Assembly (NCBI RefSeq): GCF_013248975.1 | Contig: NZ_JABRWH010000001.1 | Location: 682,001 to 746,000 of the forward strand | Length of the DNA stretch: 64,000 nucleotides | DNA from: Neobacillus endophyticus | GTDB lineage: Bacteria > Bacillota > Bacilli > Bacillales > Cytobacillaceae | Reading direction: 5' to 3' | Shown: positions 16,929 through 24,445 of the stretch, one piece after another | Layout: every line of letters begins with the position of its first letter | How positions within the stretch are numbered: position 1 is the first letter of the stretch | Notes under the pieces: model-generated | What the model saw: the letters and a program-made list of their open reading frames with translations, nothing else | Told to the model about the DNA's origin: nothing | Database searches by the model: none | Made by a program: the position numbers and the translations under genes

Positions 16929-18224
16929 TTAGCTGCCCAAAATCGTTTCAACTGCTACCTCTTCTAAAATCGTCAAACCTTTGTTTAACACATCTTCCTC
17001 AATATTAAGCGGCAGCATTAAGCGGATGGTTTGCCCGCTGACACCGCAATTCATAATCAACAGGCCTTTTTCCAATGCTTTCGCTTTGATTTTTGGCACA
17101 TAGACAGCAGCAGATTCCTGATCAAATTCAATCCCGATCATCATGCCTAATCCCCGTACTTCCACAATCCCTGGCAAATGCCCGATGGAGTGCTGGAGAC
17201 GGGTCACAATCTCTGCACCTAATTGTGCACTTCTTTCTACTAAATTCTCTTCTTCAATTACCTCAATATTGGCAAGTGCTGCAGCACAGGAAATTGGATT
17301 TCCGCCAAATGTAGAACCATGTCCACCTGCCGGCCATTTTTCATGAAGCTCACGGCTCGCTACAATAGCTCCCAGCGGCATTCCGCCAGAAAGAGCTTTT
17401 GCCAAAACTAAAATATCCGGTGTCACATTAGCATGCTCGGCTGCAAACATTTTTCCTGTTCGGCCGAAACCCGTTTGTACTTCATCAAAAATCAACAGGA
17501 TGCCATGCTCTTTCGTTGCCTTTCTTAACTTCTGCAAAAAGCTTGGAGGTGCAGGATAGTATCCGCCTTCTCCCATTACAGGCTCAATGATGATCGCTGC
17601 TACACGGGACGGGTCCACTCTTAAGTCGAATAATTTCTGCAGCTGATTCAAGCAATATTCTTCCACTTCTTCTGCCTGGATGTTTTTCAGCTGGCTTGGA
17701 TAAGGGTAAGGAACATGGTAGACTTCGCCCAAAATAGGTTCATAATAACGGCGGTATTTGGAGCTCGAAGCGGTAATCGCTGTGGCCCCCATTGTCCGTC
17801 CATGAAAGGAACCTTCAAAAGCGATAATCGCAGGTCTTCCGGTAGCGGCCTTTGCCAGTTTAAGCGCTCCATCAATTGCCTCGGCACCTGAATTGGAGAA
17901 AAAGACAGTATCCAGGTTTCCTGGTGTAATTTGCGCAAGCTTTTCAGCCAAATTCGCGGCCGTCTCATAATATCCGTAATTCAAACCAAGATGGAGCAGT
18001 GACTCTGCCTGTTTTTTAATGGCCTCTACCATTTTGGCGTTCGTGTGGCCAACAGCATTAACGGCAACACCGGAAACGAAATCAATATATTCTTCCCCGT
18101 CCGCGGTCCAAAATTTGGCGCCGTGGGCTTTATCGATGACAAGCTCTGTTACTCTAGTCATTACTGGGGATAAATGTTTTCTAGCTTTTTCTTGAATTTC
18201 GTTTGTTTTACTTTGCAATTTCAT
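16929..18224 (-). CDS. gabT: Class III aminotransferase, probable 4-aminobutyrate aminotransferase
   Basis: This PLP enzyme of about 431 residues has the cofactor-binding SNSGAEAIDGALKLAKAATG, the metal/PLP motif IIEPVMGEGGYYPAP, the DEVQTGFGRTG signature and the Schiff-base Lys in LVLAKALSGGMPLGA. These are GabT-group features. It should move the amino group of GABA to 2-oxoglutarate, giving succinate semialdehyde for the next gene. I chose ATG 18224, 7 bases after AAAGGATG. This overlaps the stop of the preceding aminotransferase gene. Confidence 0.87.
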   Translation of the reverse strand: MKLQSKTNEIQEKARKHLSPVMTRVTELVIDKAHGAKFWTADGEEYIDFVSGVAVNAVGHTNAKMVEAIKKQAESLLHLGLNYGYYETAANLAEKLAQITPGNLDTVFFSNSGAEAIDGALKLAKAATGRPAIIAFEGSFHGRTMGATAITASSSKYRRYYEPILGEVYHVPYPYPSQLKNIQAEEVEEYCLNQLQKLFDLRVDPSRVAAIIIEPVMGEGGYYPAPPSFLQKLRKATKEHGILLIFDEVQTGFGRTGKMFAAEHANVTPDILVLAKALSGGMPLGAIVASRELHEKWPAGGHGSTFGGNPISCAAALANIEVIEEENLVERSAQLGAEIVTRLQHSIGHLPGIVEVRGLGMMIGIEFDQESAAVYVPKIKAKALEKGLLIMNCGVSGQTIRLMLPLNIEEDVLNKGLTILEEVAVETILGS

Positions 18225-19593
18225 ATGCCTCATCCTTTCTTAATTGCTGTTCAAATACCGTTAAGGCTTCATCTAGTATTCTTACAATCTCATCTATTTC
18301 TTGTTTTTTACTATTTAAAGGGGGGCTGATGATCAGGTGTTCCCCGTTCATGCCGTCAATGGAGCCAGTGCCAGGATAAAAAACAGCTCCAAGTTCCATG
18401 GCAATGGTATTAATCGTTTCAGCTGCTTTTTCAGATGGTTTGAAAAGCAGATCCACCTTTGAATCTTTGACCAGTTCAATTCCTAGCAGCAGCCCGCGGC
18501 CGCGTACATTCCCAATGCAAGGATGTTTTTCTTTCAGTTCCATCAGCCGATCAAGCAGGTATGCCCCTTGCTCGATAACATTTTCCAGCACAGCCTCACG
18601 TTCGTATATTTCCAAGGCTGCAAGGCCTGCGGAAACTGCTACAGGATGTCCGCTATATGTAAAACCGTGCATGAATTTCCCATCGCTGTTTTCCAAAAGA
18701 CCTTCAATAAGCTTGTCGTGAACGATCATACCCGCTAGTGGAGCATAACCGGCTGATACGCCTTTACCAAACGTAAGAATGTCCGGTGTGATCCCAAGCT
18801 GTTCCGTCGCAAAATTTGTCCCTGTTCGGCCAAAGCCGGTCATGACTTCGTCAATAATGAGGACGATATCGAAACGGTCACACAGCCCCCTGACTTTTTC
18901 AAAATAACCTGGCGGCGGCGGTACCGCCCCCTGCTGGCTGCCGACGATTGGCTCGGCGATAAATGCCGATACATTTTCAGGACCCAATTCTAAAATCGTT
19001 CTTTCCAAATCCGATATGCACGTCCAATTTTGATTTTTCACGCAATCAGAAGATTCGCGGCCATATGGACATCGGTGGCAGTAGGGTGAATACACATGGG
19101 CATAGTTTAATAGATTAGGAGTATAGGCATGTCTTCTTTTCACATCACCGCCTGCCGACAACGAGCCCATCGTGTTGCCGTGATAGGATTGCCAGCGGCC
19201 AATTACGATATGCTTTTGCGATTTGCCTGCATCCCTGTGGTATTGCCTTGCCAGCTTTATGGCACTTTCATTAGCTTCTGAACCGCCGGTCGTAAAATAA
19301 ACCTTGTTTACAAATTCCGGAGCCATTTTGCCAATTTTCTCAGCCAGTTGATGCAAGATCGGTGTTTCAAATCGCATTGTATGGACAAACCCTGCTTTTT
19401 TTGCCTGCTCCGCCATTGCTTCACCAATGGAGGAGATTCCATGTCCCAGGTTAGCGGCAACTGCTCCGGAACAGGCATCCAAATATTTTTTCCCCTGGTC
19501 ATCAAAGAGATAGATCCCTTCCCCATGGGTAATAATCGGGTATTCCTTTTTCAAATCACGATGAAATACGTAATCTTTTTCTACTCTGTCCAT
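18208..19593 (-). CDS. yodT: Class III aminotransferase, YodT-like
   Basis: This 461-residue fold-type I aminotransferase has FTTGGSEANESAIKLARQYH, IIDEVMTGFGRTGTNFA and the Lys in LTFGKGVSAGYAPLAGM. A Cys-rich insert around YCHRCPYGRESSDC marks the YodT-like branch. In the proposed pathway it removes the 3-amino group of (acetyl-)beta-lysine to leave a 3-keto acid. The start at 19593 (MDRVEKDYVFH) overlaps the thiolase stop by 13 bases. A longer frame to 19635 is a poor match. Confidence 0.85.
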   Translation of the reverse strand: MDRVEKDYVFHRDLKKEYPIITHGEGIYLFDDQGKKYLDACSGAVAANLGHGISSIGEAMAEQAKKAGFVHTMRFETPILHQLAEKIGKMAPEFVNKVYFTTGGSEANESAIKLARQYHRDAGKSQKHIVIGRWQSYHGNTMGSLSAGGDVKRRHAYTPNLLNYAHVYSPYCHRCPYGRESSDCVKNQNWTCISDLERTILELGPENVSAFIAEPIVGSQQGAVPPPPGYFEKVRGLCDRFDIVLIIDEVMTGFGRTGTNFATEQLGITPDILTFGKGVSAGYAPLAGMIVHDKLIEGLLENSDGKFMHGFTYSGHPVAVSAGLAALEIYEREAVLENVIEQGAYLLDRLMELKEKHPCIGNVRGRGLLLGIELVKDSKVDLLFKPSEKAAETINTIAMELGAVFYPGTGSIDGMNGEHLIISPPLNSKKQEIDEIVRILDEALTVFEQQLRKDEAYEIAK

Positions 19594-20771
19594 CTTTCCA
19601 CCACCATTGCCATTCCTTGTCCGCCCGCCACGCAAATCGTTGCAAGCCCGTACTGAAGTTTTTGTTTTTCGAGTTCATGACATAATGTCGTGACAATTCT
19701 TGCCCCTGAGCACCCGAGCGGATGTCCCAAAGCTATGGCCCCGCCATTGACATTCACATTTCCTCCTGTGCTGCCCCATTCTTTTAAGCAGGCAAGGCTT
19801 TGGGCAGCAAAGGCTTCATTTATTTCAATTAAATCGATGTCCTCCAAGCGAAGTCCCGCTTTTTTCAGGGCGGCTTGAGAGGCGGGCACCGGTCCGATGC
19901 CCATTTCTTGCGGCGATACCCCTACAGCGGCAAAGGAGCGAATCCTTGCCATTGGCGTGAGGCCAAGCTGTTTCGCTTTTTCCTCTGCCATTAATAGCAG
20001 CATGGAAGCTCCATCGTTTCGGCCGGAGGAATTCCCTGCTGTGACTGTTCCCGCTTTTTTAAAAGCAGGATTTAAGGTTGCCAATTTGTCTAAGTCTGTT
20101 AATCTTGGATGTTCATCCACGGCAAAGTGACGGATTCCTTTTTTCCCTTCCTTAACTGGAACTGGGATGATTTCTTCTTCAAAAAGCCCCAAATCGATTG
20201 CACGCTTTGCTTTTTGCTGGCTCCTGAAAGCAAATTCGTCCTGTTCTTCCCTGCTGATGTGATATTTCTCCGCTAGCCACTCTGCTGTTTCACCCATTGT
20301 AAAGTATCCATAAATATCCTCTGGCTGGGATTTGGGCTGGCTCTCTGTATTCGAGTCATATAGCATGACATTTCCCATCTTCAGGCCAAATCGGGTGCCA
20401 ACCGTATAATGCGGCGCTTGGGACATACTTTCCACTCCCCCAGCTAACACAACTTCTGCCTGGTTTGTTAAAATCGACATTGCTCCGTTCATGATGGCTT
20501 GCATCCCAGATCCGCATTGACGATGCACCGTATATGCCGGCATTGATTCCGGAAATCGTGCCTTTAGAGCTGCAACTCTTGCAATGTTTGGAGCGTGAGC
20601 ACTTTGCTTTGTTTGGCCGACAATCACTTCATCCACAATGGAAGCTCCGTAGCCGGCGGCAGATAAATTATTTTTCATAACGAGGCATACGAGTTCTTCC
20701 GGAAGCGTATCTGCCAGCGCCCCGCCAAATTTTCCGATCGCAGTCCGAAATGCATTTACAATGACAACCAT
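19581..20771 (-). CDS. Acetyl-CoA acyltransferase (thiolase)
   Basis: This 396-residue thiolase has the acyl-accepting Cys in HRQCGSGMQA, the motif NEAFAAQSLACLKEWG, GGAIALGHPLGCSGAR with the catalytic His, and the second Cys in CVAGGQGMA. The length and motifs are those of degradative type II thiolases. In this operon it should cleave a 3-keto acyl-CoA made from beta-lysine, giving acetyl-CoA plus a 4-carbon amino-acyl-CoA. It overlaps the CoA-transferase B stop by one base. Confidence 0.93.
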   Translation of the reverse strand: MVVIVNAFRTAIGKFGGALADTLPEELVCLVMKNNLSAAGYGASIVDEVIVGQTKQSAHAPNIARVAALKARFPESMPAYTVHRQCGSGMQAIMNGAMSILTNQAEVVLAGGVESMSQAPHYTVGTRFGLKMGNVMLYDSNTESQPKSQPEDIYGYFTMGETAEWLAEKYHISREEQDEFAFRSQQKAKRAIDLGLFEEEIIPVPVKEGKKGIRHFAVDEHPRLTDLDKLATLNPAFKKAGTVTAGNSSGRNDGASMLLLMAEEKAKQLGLTPMARIRSFAAVGVSPQEMGIGPVPASQAALKKAGLRLEDIDLIEINEAFAAQSLACLKEWGSTGGNVNVNGGAIALGHPLGCSGARIVTTLCHELEKQKLQYGLATICVAGGQGMAMVVERWTE

Positions 20772-21433
20772 TACACTTTCACCTCATTCTCTTTAAGCAA
20801 GGATTCGGTAATATGGAAAGGAGCGTTCGTTTTTCGCTGCACTTCCTCCAGAGAAACCTCAGGTGCTAGCTCAATCAAATGCAGTCCATCGTCTTTAACG
20901 GAGAAAACGGCCAAATCGGTTATAATTAAATCTACTTTTCGCTCCGATGTGATCGGGTAAGTTAGGTCCTTGACAATTTTGGGTTCTCCTTTATCTGTCG
21001 TATGCATCGTTGTTACAATCACCCTTTTCGACCCCTCTAATAAATCCATGGCACCGCCGACGCCAAGAACACTTTTACCTGGCACAGCCCAATTGGCAAT
21101 CATTCCTTGGCCATTGATTTGCAGTACTCCAAGAATCGAAACGGTCACATGCCCTCCTCTAATCATCGCAAATGAGAAAGCGCTATCAAAAAAGGATGAC
21201 CCATCCAAGATAGTAACCGGCTTTTTCCCTGCGTTAACAAGGTCAGCATCTATTTGATCATGTTTGGGACTTGGACCAACGCCAAGAATACCATTTTCCG
21301 AGTGTAAAAAAACGCGAATCGCTGCTGGAATGTGGTCTGCCACCAGCGTTGGAATTCCGATCCCGAGGTTAACAATATCGCCATCCTTTAATTCCTTTGC
21401 CGCTCTTGAAGCAATAAAATGTTTGGCATCCAT
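20771..21433 (-). CDS. 3-oxoacid CoA-transferase subunit B (YodR/ScoB type)
   Basis: This 220-residue beta subunit of a family I CoA-transferase has GDIVNLGIGIPTLVADHIP and the catalytic Glu in LHSENGILGVGPSP. It should pair with the A subunit encoded just upstream (1-base gap) to load a 3-keto acid from succinyl-CoA or acetyl-CoA. The gene pair corresponds in position to yodR/yodS of B. subtilis. The acceptor in this cluster is probably the keto acid from beta-lysine rather than acetoacetate (inference). Confidence 0.9.
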   Translation of the reverse strand: MDAKHFIASRAAKELKDGDIVNLGIGIPTLVADHIPAAIRVFLHSENGILGVGPSPKHDQIDADLVNAGKKPVTILDGSSFFDSAFSFAMIRGGHVTVSILGVLQINGQGMIANWAVPGKSVLGVGGAMDLLEGSKRVIVTTMHTTDKGEPKIVKDLTYPITSERKVDLIITDLAVFSVKDDGLHLIELAPEVSLEEVQRKTNAPFHITESLLKENEVKV

Positions 21434-21434
21434 G

Positions 21435-22091
21435 CTAGTTCCCTCCCTTCACAACGATGTAGTCAACATATAAATGAGGAGTAATAATTTCCTCCGGAGA
21501 AAGCTGGCCTGTCTCCACGATTTCATCCACTTCGGCAATGACTGTATCCGCTGCTGTTGCCATCATCGGATTGAAGTTTCTTGCTGATTTACTGTAAATG
21601 AGGTTTCCCAATTGATCTGCCTTTTTTGCTTTGATCAAGGCAAAATCAGCTTTAATCGGCTCCTGAAGCACGTATTTTTTTCCATTGAGCATGCGTTCTT
21701 CTCTTTTTTCGGCTATTTTTGTTCCTACGCTGACAGGGGTATAAAACCCTCCCAATCCGGCACCTCCAGCCCGAATGGCTTCAGACATCGTTCCCTGGGG
21801 AATCAGTTCCACATCCAATTCCTTCTCTTGGTATGCTTGAACCACCTCTGGGTTAGAGGTAAAATACGAACCAATCGCTTTTTTCACTTGTTTTTGACGG
21901 ACAAGAACTCCAAGCCCCCGGCCTGGTTCACCAAGGTTATTACTAATAATCTCTAACTCTTTTACACTTGACTTTGCTAAGGCATCTACTAATTCAAGAG
22001 GGCATCCGACTAGACCAAATCCTCCTACCATAATTCGCGTGCCGTTTTTAATCATTTTTACCGCTTCCTCACTAGAAATCACCTTTCCCAT
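21435..22091 (-). CDS. 3-oxoacid CoA-transferase subunit A (YodS/ScoA type)
   Basis: This 218-residue alpha subunit has the CoA-binding GGFGLVGCPLELVDALAKS and the family segment LGGFYTPVSVGTKIAEKREE. It is the first gene of the ten-gene minus-strand operon that runs to yokU. AGGGAGG lies before the ATG at 22091. A long inverted-repeat element lies about 50 bases further upstream, between it and the DUF3870 gene, and may attenuate or insulate the operon. Confidence 0.9.
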   Translation of the reverse strand: MGKVISSEEAVKMIKNGTRIMVGGFGLVGCPLELVDALAKSSVKELEIISNNLGEPGRGLGVLVRQKQVKKAIGSYFTSNPEVVQAYQEKELDVELIPQGTMSEAIRAGGAGLGGFYTPVSVGTKIAEKREERMLNGKKYVLQEPIKADFALIKAKKADQLGNLIYSKSARNFNPMMATAADTVIAEVDEIVETGQLSPEEIITPHLYVDYIVVKGGN

Positions 22092-22141
22092 CTATGATCC
22101 TCCCTCACTATGGTTTTATTTAGGATGACGTTTGGATATAT

Positions 22142-22227
22142 AAAAAACCGGGCACGACATAAATTCTCCATAAAGAATGCGTAAAAACGCCCATCCTTCA
22201 TCAAGTGTTTATGTCTGCCCGGTTTTA
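22142..22227 (-). promoter_or_regulatory. Long inverted repeat with inner hairpin before the lysine operon
   Basis: AAAACCGGGCACGACATAAA (22145-22164) is complementary, with one bulged base, to TTTATGTCTGCCCGGTTTT (22208-22226). The interior holds a second hairpin, AAGAATGCGT/ACGCCCATCCTT. On the minus strand the outer stem ends CCCGGTTTTTTATA. It can work as a terminator of the DUF3870 gene or as an attenuator of the CoA-transferase operon. Confidence 0.6.
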
Positions 22228-22275
22228 ATAAGACCATAGAGAGAGGTCGTCTCCCTACTTTATTATAACCAAACG

Positions 22276-22605
22276 CTATACATTCATTTGCTTTATGTTA
22301 TCCCAGTAACGTTGCACTGCAGCCTGAAGGGCCACAATAATCGCTTGCTGGGATGGCGCAAAATAAAAGGTTTGAATTCGTTCAATCAGCGGTTCAGTTC
22401 CGCCCTGCAGGCAATAGCCTATCAGCAGTTTTTGAAAATGTTTTTTCGTTAATTCTGTGACGAATGTGAATTCGGCTCCAACAATTGTATGCTCTTTCGG
22501 ATCTACTTCTAGTACGATTCCCGCATGCTTAAACATTTCATACATGGAAGTTCCCTGGGGAGCTTTGGCATAGCCTGTCACAATCACCGTATCCAGTGTT
22601 TGCAT
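22276..22605 (-). CDS. DUF3870 domain protein
   Basis: This 109-residue protein contains the DUF3870 pattern: TVIVTGYAKAPQGTSMYEMF at the start, AGIVLEVDPKEHTIVGAEFT, and the ending QQAIIVALQAAVQRYWDN. The family has no assigned function but is often found beside amino-acid or fatty-acid catabolism genes, as here. It directly precedes the lysine operon in the same orientation, with a terminator-like hairpin between. No signal peptide or membrane segment is present. Confidence 0.85.
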   Translation of the reverse strand: MQTLDTVIVTGYAKAPQGTSMYEMFKHAGIVLEVDPKEHTIVGAEFTFVTELTKKHFQKLLIGYCLQGGTEPLIERIQTFYFAPSQQAIIVALQAAVQRYWDNIKQMNV

Positions 22606-22766
22606 GGCTCCTTAATCACTCCTTCAAAACCTCACTGATTGATTGTCTTTATATTGTCATTATATTTTCCAAAGAAAGCGCTGTCAACGGAAATTATTCC
22701 ATATTTTCCAAAATCATATATTAGAATATTATTTAAGTGAAAGGCTTAACACCACTCTATCAGAGT

Positions 22767-22810
22767 AAAAAAAAGCTGTAAACAAACTATTTTCCTAATT
22801 TGTTTACAGC
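22767..22810 (-). terminator. Intrinsic terminator of the mannitol operon
   Basis: GCTGTAAACAAA pairs with TTTGTTTACAGC (22775-22810), followed on the minus strand by eight T. It lies just past the mtlD stop. Confidence 0.9.
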
Positions 22811-22845
22811 ATAATATCTCTTATTTAATTGCCAATTCCATTTGC

Positions 22846-23997
22846 CTATTTTTTTAGATTATGATATTCTTCGATAATTCTATTAAATAAACGGGATGCT
22901 TCATCAAGCTCCGTATATTTTTTAATTGCAGCATGGATGCCTTCTTCTTTAATAATGTTCTGAACCTGAACGGCTTCCTCGTCCCCTTGGAAATCATATA
23001 AGAGAGCAGCGGCTATCCCTTTTAATAGAAATTCCGGTTCTTCGCCGATCACTGCGAGATATTGTTTTGCCGGGCTCACCAGGCGGTCGTTCGGACCAAG
23101 CTTACGAATCGGTGAGCGTCCCACTCTTGTCACTTCATCGACAATAAACGAGTTTTGGAAACGCGAAATGATTTTTTGAATATATTTCGTATGCTCTTCC
23201 TGACTGAAGCCATACTTTTTGACTAAAAGGGCTCCGCTTTCCTTTAAAGCTCCCTCCACTAAGTCTCGGACTTGCAGATTTTCCATGGACTGGTTAATAG
23301 TCTCCATACCAAAATAATAGCCAAAATAGGCAGCCAAAGCATGGCCCGTATTAACGGTGAATAACTTTCTTTCAATATATGGCACCAGCTCAGGCACATA
23401 GGTAATCCCTTCAATCGCAGGTCGTTCCCCAACAATTTTTGTTTCTTCCACTACCCACTCATAAAATGGCTCTACTTTCACCATGAGTTTATCTTCATTC
23501 ACCTGATTAGGGACAATCCGGTCAACCGCTGAATCTGGGAAGCCAAAACGTTCCTCAAATTGCAACTTCTCCTCTTCTGTTAAGGTTTCAAAAATTTTCT
23601 CTTTTAATAGGGAAGTTCCGCCAATCATATTTTCGCAGGCAATAATCGTTAGCGGTCTCTCTGATTGTTCCATCCTTTTACGCAAGCCCTCTGCAATCAA
23701 GCCGGCAATGAAGGGAAGAATATTGGGGCCAATGGCTGTTGTCACAAGATCTGCTTCAGCAATCGTTTTTATGACTTCTTCAGGATGAAGCCTGCTGTTA
23801 ATCGCCCGGACATTTTGAATGACCGCCTCTTGCTCTGACGGGTCAGCAAGGACTACACGGTATTCCCCTCGCTCATTGAGCAAGTTGACTATTTCTTCAT
23901 TTACATCAACAAAACAAGTTTCATAACCTGAATGGTATAATAAATTCCCGATGAAGCCTCTGCCGATATTCCCCGCCCCGAAGTGTACAGCTAACAT
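22846..23997 (-). CDS. mtlD: Mannitol-1-phosphate 5-dehydrogenase
   Basis: This 383-residue polyol-phosphate dehydrogenase oxidises mannitol 1-phosphate to fructose 6-phosphate with NAD. The N-terminus MLAVHFGAGNIGRGFIG is the Rossmann glycine motif. The conserved catalytic region appears as LFTVNTGHALAAYFGY with Lys/Asn/His residues typical of the long-chain mannitol dehydrogenase family. It is the last gene of mtlA-mtlR-mtlF-mtlD, one base after mtlF, and is followed by a strong terminator. Confidence 0.96.
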   Translation of the reverse strand: MLAVHFGAGNIGRGFIGNLLYHSGYETCFVDVNEEIVNLLNERGEYRVVLADPSEQEAVIQNVRAINSRLHPEEVIKTIAEADLVTTAIGPNILPFIAGLIAEGLRKRMEQSERPLTIIACENMIGGTSLLKEKIFETLTEEEKLQFEERFGFPDSAVDRIVPNQVNEDKLMVKVEPFYEWVVEETKIVGERPAIEGITYVPELVPYIERKLFTVNTGHALAAYFGYYFGMETINQSMENLQVRDLVEGALKESGALLVKKYGFSQEEHTKYIQKIISRFQNSFIVDEVTRVGRSPIRKLGPNDRLVSPAKQYLAVIGEEPEFLLKGIAAALLYDFQGDEEAVQVQNIIKEEGIHAAIKKYTELDEASRLFNRIIEEYHNLKK

Positions 23998-23998
23998 C

Positions 23999-24445
23999 TT
24001 AGTTCACTCCTTCAAAAATGGACATAATTTCTTCTGCGGATTTGGCTGCAACAAGCTGTTCGACATTTTCTTCTTCAGACAATACAATGGCAATTTTAGA
24101 AAGAATATCTAAGTGTTCGCCATCTTTTCCGGCAATCCCAATGAGAAGTTTCACGACATTTCCAGAGCCAAAATCAACACCTTGTGGTACTTGCACAAAA
24201 GAAATTCCTGATTCCTTCACCAACTCTTTGGAATCTTCAGTGCCATGAGGAATCGCCACAAAGTTTCCCATATAAGTAGATGTTAATTCTTCTCTTTCAA
24301 GCATTTTTCCAATATAATCAGCTTCGACGTAGCCATTTTCAACAAGGATGCTGCCGGCTAATATAATCGCTTCTTCCTTTGAGCTTAAAGACTTATTTAA
24401 TAGGATGTTTTCGATTGCTAATACTTCTTTTGACATTTTATTCAC
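23999..24445 (-). CDS. mtlF: PTS mannitol-specific enzyme IIA
   Basis: This 148-residue cytoplasmic phosphocarrier passes phosphate from HPr to the IIB domain of MtlA. The phosphorylated His lies in FVAIPHGTEDSKEL, and VLSEEENVEQLV is typical of the C-terminal part. The start overlaps the end of mtlR by 8 bases. It is a separate IIA, as in Geobacillus and other bacilli, rather than fused to MtlA as in enterics. Confidence 0.95.
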   Translation of the reverse strand: MNKMSKEVLAIENILLNKSLSSKEEAIILAGSILVENGYVEADYIGKMLEREELTSTYMGNFVAIPHGTEDSKELVKESGISFVQVPQGVDFGSGNVVKLLIGIAGKDGEHLDILSKIAIVLSEEENVEQLVAAKSAEEIMSIFEGVN

